Shown here piece after piece: positions 43,404 to 52,255 of a stretch of DNA of 53,031 nt. The stretch covers positions 1 through 53,031 of the forward strand of contig JAQXEK010000011.1 in assembly GCA_029250885.1 (NCBI GenBank), given 5' to 3'. A program made the translations under genes and the position numbers. Source of the DNA: Planctomycetota bacterium. GTDB taxonomy: Bacteria; Planctomycetota; UBA1135; GCA-002686595. The notes beneath the pieces are model-generated. The model saw only the letters and a program-made list of their open reading frames with translations, did no database searches and was not told where the DNA came from. Numbering within the stretch: position 1 is the first letter of the stretch; every line of letters starts with the position of its first letter.

Positions 43404-45638
43404 CTATTCGACAACCACTTCATCGGCCTTTTTGCCGAATACCAAGACGATACCCGTCAGAAATACCATGCCAAGCGCTAAGCCAATGAACGGGTTCATA
43501 CCAAAGGCTGCGCAGGGCAGATAGCCGATGAGCAGGCCCAAGCCCATGGTCACCGCCGCATAAGGCGCCTGGGTGCGCACATGGTCCACGTGGTCGGCGG
43601 CACAGGCCACGGACGACAGCACGGTCGTGTCTGAGATCGGCGAGCAGTGGTCCCCGAAGATCGAGCCTTCGAGCACCGCGCCGATGGACATGACCATCAT
43701 GAAGTAGCCGCCGATGTCCGAACCCTCGCCGATGGTAAAGGAGAGCCCGACCACCAGGGGCAGCAGGATGCCCATGGTGCCCCAGGATGTACCCGTGGCG
43801 AAAGACACCAGGCCCGCCAGCAGAAACAGGACAGTGGGTAGCAAGAATGGCGGCAAGGAGTCGCCGAGCAGCGCCGTGAGATAGGAAGCCGTGCCCAAGT
43901 CAGAGCAGACGGCCGCGACCATCCAAGCCAAGTAAAGGATTACAATCGCCACGCCCATGGAGCGCAGGGTGGTCCAGGCAGCCTTGGGGATCTCGTCCGT
44001 GAGGCCCGCGGTCAGGGACACGACGCTGGCTAGAATCAGGCCGATCAAGGAGCCCTGGAACAGGGCCTTCGAGGTTGCTGCGTTGCCGAGCATGTCCTTG
44101 AGACCCTGGACCGACCAGAGGCTCTCGATACTGCCGTCGAAGGCTCCGCCGCTTTGCATGATCACATAGATTGTCACGCCTAGGAAGACCAGCAGTGGGA
44201 CGAGTGCGCGCCAGGCTGCGGGCGTGACACCGGGCGCGGCTTCCAGGGCCGTGCCCTCTTCCGCGACCATGGGCTGGCCGCCGGGGCGCAGCAGTTGGCC
44301 CTTCGTGCGCGCACGAATTTCCGCCTTTAGCATGGGGCCGAAGTCTCGGCCCGTGAAGACGATCAAGCCCACAAAGAAGATCGTGAATAGGCAGTAGAAG
44401 CGGTAGGGCAGGGTCTCGATAAACACCGAGTAGCCGTCGCTGCTTAGCAGCCCCGCCGCGGGCAGCTGGTTAGAGAAAGTCGAGACCTCGAACGCAATCC
44501 AGGTGGACACGATCATCAGCCCGGCCACCGGTGCAGCAGTTGAGTCCACGAGGTAGGAGAGCTTCTCGCGGCTAATCCTAAAGCGGTCGGTCAAGGGGCG
44601 CATGGTTGCACCACAGATGATCGTGTTCGTGTAATCATCGAAGAAGACCAAGAGACCGAGAAACCAGGTGACAATCTGGGTTCGCTTGACGTTCGTCGCG
44701 AACTTCGCGATGTGATCCATGAGCCCTTGGATGCCACCCGACCGTGAGAGCACGCCGATCATCGCGAGCATGCAGACCACGAAGCCGATGATGTACTGAC
44801 GGTCGATGTCCAGCAGCTCCCCCGTAAAGTAGGTGCTGATGAAGTCCACGGGCGCCATGAGGATGCTCATGAAGACGCTTGATCCGTCGTGGAGGCCGAC
44901 CAGCAGCGTGCCTGTCAGCACGCCAATGCCCAGGGCGATCACCGGTTTGCGCAGCAGCACCGCTAGGGCGATAGCGATGAGCGGCGGGATGAGAGACGAG
45001 CGCGATGGGGGATTCCAGCTGGTCTTCGCGAGGCCAGAGAAGTGCTTGTCGGTCGTGCGCTCGCCGACGGAGTAGTGCAGCACGCGCTCGCCCCCCGAAG
45101 CGGACCAGTCGCCACCGCTAACGACGAGCTCAAAGTCCATGCCGCCCACCACGGGCTCGCGCTCACCATCGACGAGTAGGGAGACCTTGCCGTCGGCCTC
45201 AGCATTCACGCGATTGCCGAAACTGCGCAGTTGTCCTAGGCGCAGGGTCTGCTGCTCGTCGAGCTGTTCCGCGTCGCGAAGCGCGGCGTACTCGGTGGCG
45301 AGGGGCTCGAAGCTCTCGCGCAGGTTGGCGAGCAGGGATCGACGAGCTGCTGCACTGGTCGCCTCGGAGACGGGCTTGCCATCCGCACCGCTGATGACGA
45401 CGCGACCAAGTCGCAGCTTCAACTGCCCGGCCTCAGAGCCACTGGCCGTTGCCGGGCTGCGCAGGATCAGCTCACTGTGGGGGTGCAGATCCGGGGAGTC
45501 CGAGTCCTGGGCCGGGGCGGTCTGCTCAAGAAGGTCGCCAACCTGCAGGGCGCCGAGCTCGGCTGGGTCTGCGCCGGGCAGCAGGAAGAGAGCTCCGAAG
45601 AGGGCGAGAACAACGAGTGTGCTTAGGATTCTGGACAT
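43404..45638 (-). CDS. NhaC-family Na+/H+ antiporter with N-terminal exported domain
   Basis: The membrane part (from about residue 215) is a standard NhaC-type antiporter, with VFFDDYTNTIICGATMRPLTD, STAAPVAGLMIVSTW, ATGTSWGTMGILLPL and EGSIFGDHCSPISDTTVLSS. The 744-residue protein is longer than usual because about 210 residues precede it. The extra part has its own signal or anchor helix (LSTLVVLALFGALFLLPGAD), then a soluble domain with a helical section (SLLANLRESFEPLATEYAAL) and beta-like stretches (MDFELVVSGGDWSASGGERV). That domain should lie outside the cytoplasm. Its role is unknown; it could sense or stabilise. Substrate could also be lactate/malate-Na as in MleN relatives. Confidence 0.85.
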   Translation of the reverse strand: MSRILSTLVVLALFGALFLLPGADPAELGALQVGDLLEQTAPAQDSDSPDLHPHSELILRSPATASGSEAGQLKLRLGRVVISGADGKPVSEATSAAARRSLLANLRESFEPLATEYAALRDAEQLDEQQTLRLGQLRSFGNRVNAEADGKVSLLVDGEREPVVGGMDFELVVSGGDWSASGGERVLHYSVGERTTDKHFSGLAKTSWNPPSRSSLIPPLIAIALAVLLRKPVIALGIGVLTGTLLVGLHDGSSVFMSILMAPVDFISTYFTGELLDIDRQYIIGFVVCMLAMIGVLSRSGGIQGLMDHIAKFATNVKRTQIVTWFLGLLVFFDDYTNTIICGATMRPLTDRFRISREKLSYLVDSTAAPVAGLMIVSTWIAFEVSTFSNQLPAAGLLSSDGYSVFIETLPYRFYCLFTIFFVGLIVFTGRDFGPMLKAEIRARTKGQLLRPGGQPMVAEEGTALEAAPGVTPAAWRALVPLLVFLGVTIYVIMQSGGAFDGSIESLWSVQGLKDMLGNAATSKALFQGSLIGLILASVVSLTAGLTDEIPKAAWTTLRSMGVAIVILYLAWMVAAVCSDLGTASYLTALLGDSLPPFLLPTVLFLLAGLVSFATGTSWGTMGILLPLVVGLSFTIGEGSDIGGYFMMVMSIGAVLEGSIFGDHCSPISDTTVLSSVACAADHVDHVRTQAPYAAVTMGLGLLIGYLPCAAFGMNPFIGLALGMVFLTGIVLVFGKKADEVVVE

Positions 45639-45711
45639 GGGAGCACCAATCTGTGCTCTAGAGGCAGCCTGTGCAAGAAATCAGGCCCTCATCCGTGTTA
45701 TCTTGGCTCAC

Positions 45712-46350
45712 ATGTTTGCCCCAGAGCACATCTTTACGTTGACAGGCACAGGCCTGACCATCGCCCTTGCGGATCCCACCTCCACGGACACCTCGGCCTA
45801 TGGAGCCCAGTGGATCGTGCCGGTGATGCTGGTTCTGGGCGTGTTGATCCTGATCGCACTTGGCCGGATCTCGACCGTGCTCGCGAGGCAAGGCGAGGCC
45901 CTGGCTAAGCTTGACGGCCTCAAGGGGCTGGACGATATCCACGCCGCCCTCGTCAAGATGCGCGAGGACCGGGATGACCTAGACCTGCGCCGCCTCGAGC
46001 ATGTGCTCGTCGACATCCGCGACGGGAACAAGCGCCTTGAGGAGAAGCTCACCCTGACCATTGAGCATGCCGCCACCAAGAAGCAGAGCACAACCGAGTC
46101 TATGCGCCCGCCCAATCTCCAGCCGGGTCTTGGGGAGCGCATCGTCAATCGATTGCTCGCCCTCGGCTATAGCGGCGTGCAGATTGTGACGGAAGCGGAG
46201 CAACTCATTGAGCTAGGCAACGAGGCGGGGACTGGCGAGGTGATCATCGAGGCTCGGCGCGACGGGGCCCACTTCAAGGGTCGCGTCTTGATGCAGGACG
46301 GGATCATTGCGGACGTCGCGATCAAGCCCGCCTACGACATGTTTCCCTAG
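45712..46350 (+). CDS. Membrane-anchored coiled-coil protein of unknown function
   Basis: The 212-residue product has one membrane helix near the N-terminus (WIVPVMLVLGVLILIALGRI), a charged coiled coil (about 60-125; ALVKMREDRDDLDLRRLEHV), a short linker and a compact C-terminal domain (GLGERIVNRLLALGYSGVQI to YDMFP). The C-terminal part alternates strands and helices but I do not recognise it. ATG 45712 was chosen; the frame extends to 45139 only as antisense of the NhaC gene. asnS follows 125 nt downstream. It diverges from the antiporter gene. Confidence 0.65.
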   Translation: MFAPEHIFTLTGTGLTIALADPTSTDTSAYGAQWIVPVMLVLGVLILIALGRISTVLARQGEALAKLDGLKGLDDIHAALVKMREDRDDLDLRRLEHVLVDIRDGNKRLEEKLTLTIEHAATKKQSTTESMRPPNLQPGLGERIVNRLLALGYSGVQIVTEAEQLIELGNEAGTGEVIIEARRDGAHFKGRVLMQDGIIADVAIKPAYDMFP

Positions 46351-46475
46351 GTTCGGATTGCCCGCAAGCGCTGCTCAAACTCGGGCATCCAACCAACCGG
46401 CACCTCTACTACCTTCTTTCGAGGCGCCACGGCAGAGTTCGCACTTTGCGAGCCGGCCCAACCCAACGTTTAGCT

Positions 46476-47774
46476 ATGACGACTACGAAGACCACCATTA
46501 GCCACCTCGCCGATCACGTCGGCACAACCGTCACCCTGCAGGGCTGGCTCTACAACAAGAGCTCCAAGGGCAAGCTGCACTTCATCCAACTCCGGGACGG
46601 CACGGGCTTCTGCCAGTGCGTCGCGTTTAAGAAGAACGTCGGCGATGAGCTCTTCGACGAGCTCGGCGCCCTCGGCCAAGAGTCCAGCCTCGCCATCACT
46701 GGCGAGGTCGCAGCCGACGACCGCGCGCCAGGCGGATTCGAGATCAAGGTCTCCGGCGCAAAGGTCTACCAGGCCGCCGAGGACTACCCGATCACGCCGA
46801 AGGACCACGGCGTGGACTTCCTGCACAACCAGCGGCATCTATGGTTGCGCTCCAAGCGCCAGTGGGCCCTGCTGCGCATCCGCGATCGCGTGATCTTTAG
46901 CCTGCGCACCTTTTTTGCCGAGCGCGAGTTCCTCAACATGGACGCGCCGATCTTTACTCCAAACGCCTGCGAGGGCACCTCGAACCTGTTCGAGGTCGGC
47001 TACTTCGACACAAAGGCCTATCTGACCCAGTCCGGTCAGCTCTACGGCGAGGCCGGTGCCATGGCTCACCGCAACATCTTCACCTTTGGCCCGACCTTCC
47101 GCGCCGAGAAGTCCAAGACCCGCCGTCACCTGACGGAGTTCTGGATGCTTGAGCCCGAGATGGCCTTCGCCGAACTCGAAGACGTGATTCAGTTGGCCGA
47201 GGACATGATCGTGTATGTGGTGAAGGACGTGTTGGAGAACCGCAAGGTCGAGCTCGAAGCGCTCGAGCGCGACTTTGCCAAGCTCGAGGCTATCACGGGT
47301 GACTTCCCGCGCTTGACCTACGACGAGGCCGCCAAGATCCTCGACGAGCACCCGGACTCGGACTTCGTCTACGGCGAGGACTTCGGCGCGAAGGACGAGA
47401 CGATCTTGTCGGAGATGCACAACCAGCCCACGGTCGTGACCCACTATCCCGCCGACTTTAAGTCCTTCTACATGAAGCGGGACGAGTCCGGCACCAAGGC
47501 CCTGTGCGTCGACATTCTCGGCTCCGAGGGCGTAGGGGAGATCATCGGCGGGAGCCAACGGGAGGAGGACGCCGACGTGCTCAAGCAGCGCGTGCTCGAG
47601 CACGAGCTGCCCTTGGACGCCTTTGGTTGGTACATGGACCTGCGCAAGTTTGGTTCCGTTCCCCACGGCGGTTTCGGCCTAGGCTTGGAGCGCTTTGTGG
47701 GCTGGATCGCCGGCGTCGAGCACGTGCGCGAGACAATCCCCTTCCCGCGCATGATGACTCGCCTCACACCGTGA
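46476..47774 (+). CDS. asnS: Asparaginyl-tRNA synthetase
   Basis: AsnRS charges tRNA-Asn directly, so the organism does not depend only on transamidation. The 432-residue enzyme has the N-terminal OB-fold (VTLQGWLYNKSSKGKLHFIQ), the class II motif 2 region FRAEKSKTRRHLTEFWMLEPEM and motif 3 GGFGLGLERFVGW. The replacement of the AspRS-specific features by HLTEFWMLEPE supports Asn over Asp specificity. ATG 46476 gives a standard N-terminus; a frame start at 46446 would add ten residues. TTTAGCT abuts the ATG, and there is no Shine-Dalgarno sequence. Confidence 0.95.
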   Translation: MTTTKTTISHLADHVGTTVTLQGWLYNKSSKGKLHFIQLRDGTGFCQCVAFKKNVGDELFDELGALGQESSLAITGEVAADDRAPGGFEIKVSGAKVYQAAEDYPITPKDHGVDFLHNQRHLWLRSKRQWALLRIRDRVIFSLRTFFAEREFLNMDAPIFTPNACEGTSNLFEVGYFDTKAYLTQSGQLYGEAGAMAHRNIFTFGPTFRAEKSKTRRHLTEFWMLEPEMAFAELEDVIQLAEDMIVYVVKDVLENRKVELEALERDFAKLEAITGDFPRLTYDEAAKILDEHPDSDFVYGEDFGAKDETILSEMHNQPTVVTHYPADFKSFYMKRDESGTKALCVDILGSEGVGEIIGGSQREEDADVLKQRVLEHELPLDAFGWYMDLRKFGSVPHGGFGLGLERFVGWIAGVEHVRETIPFPRMMTRLTP

Positions 47775-47789
47775 TCGGGTAATACGAAG

Positions 47790-48638
47790 TCAGGGCAAAA
47801 GGCGACCCCTATCAAGCAGCGCCGCCTCCAGAGCCAAGCTGGCCGCTTCCCGCTGCTCGATGGACCCGTCGCCGCGATAGGGGCACGGGATGTCCGCATA
47901 CTCGGCCAGGGCCTCTGCGGCACGGTTACGGGACCAGGTGGTCAGCTGGGCCGTGTGCCAATCGCCGTCTCGGGCGAGGCCCAGGGGCGTGCCGAGGCGC
48001 GTGATCGAGAGCAGGGTCGGGATGACCTCCGTGCGGCTGTGGCCGAGGGCCGAGCGGGCGCACTCGGTGCGGACTTCGAGGTCGGGGTGCGGATTGGATC
48101 CACAGGCCAAGGCGGCCAGGGTCGCGGGCGCTGTGGAAACGGTGGACAAGGCCAGGTGCGCGGCGGCGACGACCATGGCGGCGTCCGCGTGGCGGGTGGG
48201 GATGGGCGTGCGAGCGCTCAGCAGGTCGAGCAGCATGCCGTCGGCATCCGGAGTGCGGCAGGCAGCGAGGATTAGGACGGCACGCATCTGGAGCTCGGCA
48301 TGTCCGGGCTCCGATGCGGTCTGCTCGAGCCAGGCCGCGGTCATGGAAGAGAGGCTAGCAAGGGAATCTGCCGTCAAGGATGCGGGTGGGGCTGCGAGCT
48401 GGAAGGCCAGCATGTTCTCAAAGTCGATGCGCGGGCAGGTCTTCCAGCCTTCGATGGGGGACCAGAGCAGGTCCCCGTAAAAAGTAGGCAGATCCTCCTG
48501 GGTTGCTCCTTGCACCGAGTCGGTACCGGAGGGATTTGGGGAGGCCGAGCGCTCCTCGGGTGTTGCGACGCAGGAGACCAGGGCAAAAACGACTAGGGAC
48601 GTCGCAGCGATTGGACGGGAAAAAGTAGAGCGAAGCAT
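47790..48638 (-). CDS. Lipoprotein with HEAT-like helices
   Basis: The 282-residue product has a signal peptide with lipobox FALVSC, a low-complexity linker, and a mostly alpha-helical body (LQMRAVLILAACRTPDADGM, HADAAMVVAAAHLALSTVS, EVRTECARSALGHSRTEVIP) that resembles irregular HEAT repeats. Four cysteines after the lipobox could form disulfides. A TTG at 48647 is an alternative start three codons upstream. It converges with asnS, 15 nt apart. Function unknown; probably a periplasmic scaffold. Confidence 0.68.
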   Translation of the reverse strand: MLRSTFSRPIAATSLVVFALVSCVATPEERSASPNPSGTDSVQGATQEDLPTFYGDLLWSPIEGWKTCPRIDFENMLAFQLAAPPASLTADSLASLSSMTAAWLEQTASEPGHAELQMRAVLILAACRTPDADGMLLDLLSARTPIPTRHADAAMVVAAAHLALSTVSTAPATLAALACGSNPHPDLEVRTECARSALGHSRTEVIPTLLSITRLGTPLGLARDGDWHTAQLTTWSRNRAAEALAEYADIPCPYRGDGSIEQREAASLALEAALLDRGRLLP

Positions 48639-48664
48639 AGGGCCCAAGTGTAACCAAACAGGGA

Positions 48665-48694
48665 TTTGGGCGTCTGTGGGGCAGACACTAGTTT
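48665..48694 (+). promoter_or_regulatory. Candidate promoter of the exported protein at 48726
   Basis: TTTGGG (48665-48670) and TAGTTT (48689-48694) are 18 nt apart; the ATG is 31 nt downstream. Confidence 0.25.
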
Positions 48695-48725
48695 TCCATC
48701 CAACCCACCCAACACGAATCTGATC

Positions 48726-49937
48726 ATGTCTTGTCTCACGCTAACGGGCCGCCTTGCCCTTGCCTCCCTCGCCCTTCCCCTTAGCGCTGCTGCGGCGCCT
48801 CTTCAGGCCGCGGACGTTGTTGCCATGGAGGCCGGCCCCTGGATCGTCTCGACCACAAGCCCGGCTCCCGACGGTGCGGGACTGCTCGACAGCTCCGATA
48901 GCACCATGATCCGAATGCACGTCGGAAAGACGCCCCGGGTGCAGACCTCCATGGCAGGCTGGCTGGCCTTAACGGGATTCGAGCCAAGCGATATTGACGG
49001 CTTCGCACTTCGCCCCGGTAGCCAGGGACCGGCCCACCGCAGCTCCATGGCCTTCTCGCTCTTGACTAACGAGGGCGGCTTTAGAGATGGAGATATCCTG
49101 GGCCTAGCTCCAGGCGGCGGCGCAACCGTGTTGGTCTCCGAGGATGCTCTGCTCCAAACCCTCGGTGTTCCTATGGGCAGTATCGATGTGGATGCCCTGG
49201 CCTATGATGACACCGGGCGCATGCTGTTCTCGACCCAGGGATTCTTGGGGGGCACGGTGCTGGGGGATGTAAACAATGGGGACATCCTGCGTATCGAGCC
49301 CGACGGCAGCGCGACCCTGGTCCAGACCGAGGATCAAGTCCAGGGCGCCTTCGTTCTGGCGACGGGGCGCGCGGACCTGATCGGTGACGTGCACGGTCTC
49401 GAGTACCTCGGCGGCAACCTCTACGTCGCGCTTCAGGGACCGAGCGACGTGGACGGCAGTCTGCTGCGGCTTGGACAGCAGCCCGGGATCGTGGCGCCCG
49501 AGGACAGCTTTGGCTTGCTGGGTGCCGAGCTTGACGCCATCGCGCACCTAGGCTCCAGCGGGACTTGGCCGGCGGTCTCCCTGGACCAATCCTTGGGCGC
49601 CCCTGGTGCGATCATTAGCGGCCAGGGCCAGGGCTTCACTCCGGGCGCCCCGATCTTGATCTTGATCGGTGGGCAACAGGGCTTTAGCTCTGGGTACGGA
49701 CTTGGTGGATTTGGTGAGCTGGCTTTGGATCCAGTGGATCCCTGGCTCAATGTCCTTATCCAAGTGGGTGGGCTCCCGATCGTATACGCTGACAAGGACG
49801 GCTTCTTCGGTGTGGACTTTGGCCTCTCCTCCACGGATGTGGGCGGCAAGTGGATGGGCACGACCGGCTGGAGCCTCCAGGCCATTGACCTCGCCACCAT
49901 GGAGCTAACCGCGCCAGTCCGGATTGCGGTGCAGTAG
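48726..49937 (+). CDS. Exported protein of unknown function, beta-rich
   Basis: The 403-residue product starts with a clear signal peptide (LALASLALPLSAAAAPLQA). The mature part is beta-rich and rich in Gly and Asp. Three similar phrases, GDILGLAPGGGATVLVSEDA, GDILRIEPDGSATLVQTEDQ and GSLLRLGQQPGIVAPEDS, suggest blades of a propeller-like fold. No catalytic motif is recognisable. ATG 48726 was chosen because it starts the signal peptide; an upstream in-frame GTG region would add 20 residues. It diverges from the preceding lipoprotein gene. Confidence 0.7.
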   Translation: MSCLTLTGRLALASLALPLSAAAAPLQAADVVAMEAGPWIVSTTSPAPDGAGLLDSSDSTMIRMHVGKTPRVQTSMAGWLALTGFEPSDIDGFALRPGSQGPAHRSSMAFSLLTNEGGFRDGDILGLAPGGGATVLVSEDALLQTLGVPMGSIDVDALAYDDTGRMLFSTQGFLGGTVLGDVNNGDILRIEPDGSATLVQTEDQVQGAFVLATGRADLIGDVHGLEYLGGNLYVALQGPSDVDGSLLRLGQQPGIVAPEDSFGLLGAELDAIAHLGSSGTWPAVSLDQSLGAPGAIISGQGQGFTPGAPILILIGGQQGFSSGYGLGGFGELALDPVDPWLNVLIQVGGLPIVYADKDGFFGVDFGLSSTDVGGKWMGTTGWSLQAIDLATMELTAPVRIAVQ

Positions 49938-49955
49938 CTTTTCTGTAGGGGCGCG

Positions 49956-50627
49956 CTAGGGTAGGTCTGCCCTTTGGATTTGCTCTAGGGCGCTAGGTGT
50001 GTCGAGGTTCTCCAGGATCGCCTCGCTCGCAACCTGGACCGCTAACAGGGGATCTGCCGCCGCTCGCACGGCTCGTAGGGGATCACCAGGGGCGAGGTCT
50101 AAGACCTCCGGCCCTAGCCCGCGTCCCAAAAGGATGGGATGCCCAAAGGCCCTCTGTCCAGGCCCGGTTTCATGGAACGGCGCAAGCCATCCCATGGCCG
50201 GGCTGCCTGCTTCGCGCCATGCGCCGATCATTGCATCTAGGATCGGGGCCGTGATGCGTGGGTGGTCTACCGGCATAAGCACCAGGTCTCGATTTGGAAA
50301 CGTGCGCACCGCAAGCTGGATCGACGAGGCGCGGCCCGTAGCCCAGTCCCTATTCTCTGCAATCAAACCCGGAGAGGACTTCCCCGCGCTAAGAAGCTCT
50401 GACTGAATCTCACGATGATGGCAACCCGTCACCACAACGATCTCCGCGGATCCTCTATCAGAGGCGCCGTCGGGGGATCGATTGGCAATGCTCTCAGCCG
50501 CCGCAAGGAGCCGCAGCACGGGCTTTCCACCAGGCAGATGGCATAGGGCCTTTGGCTGGCCCAAGCGAGAGCTCGCGCCCCCACAGAGGATGGCGAAGGC
50601 CGGTGGGTGGATTCGGGGACCGGTCAA
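49956..50627 (-). CDS. MobA-like NTP transferase (MocA/CTP:molybdopterin cytidylyltransferase group)
   Basis: The 223-residue enzyme has the nucleotide-binding signature LCGGASSRLGQPKAL, the metal-site aspartate in VLMPVDHPRITAP, and HPILLGRGLGPEVLDL, which fit the MobA-like superfamily nearest to MocA or purine-catabolism-linked relatives. The GGASSRLG loop differs slightly from the usual AGGxSxRMG. It starts 3 nt after the moeB-like gene, so translation is coupled. Together they suggest molybdenum-cofactor handling, but other cofactor or sugar-nucleotide roles are possible. Confidence 0.75.
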   Translation of the reverse strand: MTGPRIHPPAFAILCGGASSRLGQPKALCHLPGGKPVLRLLAAAESIANRSPDGASDRGSAEIVVVTGCHHREIQSELLSAGKSSPGLIAENRDWATGRASSIQLAVRTFPNRDLVLMPVDHPRITAPILDAMIGAWREAGSPAMGWLAPFHETGPGQRAFGHPILLGRGLGPEVLDLAPGDPLRAVRAAADPLLAVQVASEAILENLDTPSALEQIQRADLP

Positions 50628-50630
50628 GGT

Positions 50631-51689
50631 CTAAGCGCCCAGGTAGCGGTCGTAGAGGGCCCGTGCCCGGTCCACTTCGTCGGTGCCCTCCACCAGGGCC
50701 CGCCCATCAGGGAAGAGGGTCAGGACGATACCGGAATCTGTAATGCGCAGCAGAACTCCGAGGTTTTGGACGTCGTCGGCAAAGGCTGCGCTGCGCTGGG
50801 CGATCGCACCGAGGTCAGGCTTGGTCGGCCCCCCCGAGATCTGCACGGTGTTGCGCCCGCAGAGAACCACCGGGTCCCGGGTCGCGGCCGCGTGAAGGAA
50901 CTCGAAGTTGCCTTCATCACAGGTGGGACAGCCTGGTCTGCGGGTGGCATCCACCGTAAGCAGCGAGCCCGTCCAGACGTCGATCTGGAGCAGCTTCGGT
51001 GTCATACCAGGTGCGTGGGTGGGGGACTCGGCTGTGCCCTTGCCACGGGCCGAGGACAGGATGCGCAGGGCGGCGCCCGCCTGCATGGACGCGATGGTGC
51101 CGACTGCCGGTGCAATCACTCCGGCCGAGTCGCAGGTGGGCAGACTGCCTGCCGGGGGCGGGTCCGGGAAAATACAGCGCAGGCAGGCACTCTGGCCGGG
51201 CAAGATTGGCAGCACCAAGCCACCGGATCCAACAACCCCGCCGTAAACCCAGGGCGTGTCCTCGGCGACGCACCAGTCGTTGATGAGATAGCGCGTTGCA
51301 AGATTGTCCGTTCCGTCAAGTACGAGCTGCACTCCGTCTGCGAGCTCGGGCAGGTTTTCTGCGTCCACGTGGCAAGCCTCGGCGCGCAGCTTGGTGGGTC
51401 CGCCGATGCGTGCAAGGGTCTCTAGGGCGGCCGTTGCCTTGGGAATCTTGGCGGCTGCGTGGCGGTCCTCGAACAGGACCTGGCGCGGCAGGTTCGAGAG
51501 CTCGACGATGTCGCGATCGCATAGGATCAACTCGCCGACTCCGGCGCGCACGAGGTTCTGCGCCAGCACGCCGCCCAGTGCCCCCGTTCCCACCAACAGG
51601 ACGCGGGCAGATTGCAGGCGCGCCTGGCCCTGCTCGCCCATGGCGGCGAATCTAATCTGTCGGTCGAATCGAGTGTCGGAGGCGCTCAC
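50631..51689 (-). CDS. moeB: MoeB/ThiF-family E1-like adenylyltransferase
   Basis: This family adenylates the C-terminus of small sulfur-carrier proteins (MoaD or ThiS). The 352-residue product has RFDRQIRF, the ATP-binding VLLVGTGALGG, the NLPRQVLF loop, and DGTDNLATRYLIND. Zinc cysteines are at ACLRCIF and GCPTCDEG. After the zinc site a further domain (VVLCGRNTVQISGG to LYDRYLGA) replaces the rhodanese domain seen in eukaryotic MOCS3; it is common in bacterial members. GTG 51689 (VSASDTRFDRQ) is preferred; the frame extends 20 codons upstream without similarity. Choice between molybdopterin and thiamine partner is not certain. Confidence 0.85.
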   Translation of the reverse strand: MSASDTRFDRQIRFAAMGEQGQARLQSARVLLVGTGALGGVLAQNLVRAGVGELILCDRDIVELSNLPRQVLFEDRHAAAKIPKATAALETLARIGGPTKLRAEACHVDAENLPELADGVQLVLDGTDNLATRYLINDWCVAEDTPWVYGGVVGSGGLVLPILPGQSACLRCIFPDPPPAGSLPTCDSAGVIAPAVGTIASMQAGAALRILSSARGKGTAESPTHAPGMTPKLLQIDVWTGSLLTVDATRRPGCPTCDEGNFEFLHAAATRDPVVLCGRNTVQISGGPTKPDLGAIAQRSAAFADDVQNLGVLLRITDSGIVLTLFPDGRALVEGTDEVDRARALYDRYLGA

Positions 51690-51752
51690 GATAAACTTGG
51701 CGGGGGAAAGGTGGGACCACTTGGGGCCGAGCGGAATAAGGCTCGGCAACTT

Positions 51753-52241
51753 CTAGCCGAAGAAGTACATCCCAGCGAAGAGCACAAGGCCCAAGAGTAG
51801 CAAGCCACCCACCGCAAGGTACGGCCAAAGGACCGCAAGGTCACTGGCGGGCGGCTGGTCGATCTCCACCCAATTGAACATGCGCCGGACCCGGGGGTCG
51901 ACCTCTGCGCCGCAGTGGGGGCAGACCTGACCCGTGTCCAGAACGGCCTCGGTGCGCTGGTCGTACTTCAGCGGGATGACCCCCTCGCACTCGAGGCAAT
52001 AAGACGAGCGAATCCCGCCGCCCTCGGCCACTCCGGGCGCCTTGCTACGCTCGCGGTAGTAGTCCATGGCCTCTTGGTTCTTTCCCTTCCGCAGCCGGGA
52101 CCAATGCCGTTCGTCATCAAAGGACCAGCTGCCCACGGTCTTGCCCGACCGTGAGTCATCCCAGGCGTAGTCGCCATCCTTGGCGGGGCCTGGGACATCC
52201 TGGTTCTTTGGGCCGCCTGGCTCTTGGGGTTCGTTCTTCAC
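51753..52241 (-). CDS. Zinc-ribbon protein with C-terminal membrane helix
   Basis: The 162-residue product has a long polar N-terminus (SRSGKTVGSWSFDDERHWSR), a zinc ribbon (YCLECEG and CPHCGAE, two CxxC pairs about 26 residues apart) and one C-terminal membrane helix (LWPYLAVGGLLLLGLVLFAG). It should be tail-anchored with the ribbon in the cytoplasm. It starts with GTG and lies 63 nt upstream of the moeB-like gene on the same strand, so it may head that operon. No known family recognised. Confidence 0.65.
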   Translation of the reverse strand: MKNEPQEPGGPKNQDVPGPAKDGDYAWDDSRSGKTVGSWSFDDERHWSRLRKGKNQEAMDYYRERSKAPGVAEGGGIRSSYCLECEGVIPLKYDQRTEAVLDTGQVCPHCGAEVDPRVRRMFNWVEIDQPPASDLAVLWPYLAVGGLLLLGLVLFAGMYFFG

Positions 52242-52255
52242 GTCTCTATGGAAAC

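Noticed and set aside
45139..45711. Upstream extension of the coiled-coil protein frame
   Set aside because: It lies over the NhaC gene on the other strand and encodes Ser/Arg-rich sequence; the ATG at 45712 precedes a sensible membrane helix.
46839..47666. 275-codon frame opposite asnS
   Set aside because: Antisense shadow; the plus strand is a clear AsnRS. The same applies to the frames at 4805-5566 (waaA) and 6599-7459 (metK).
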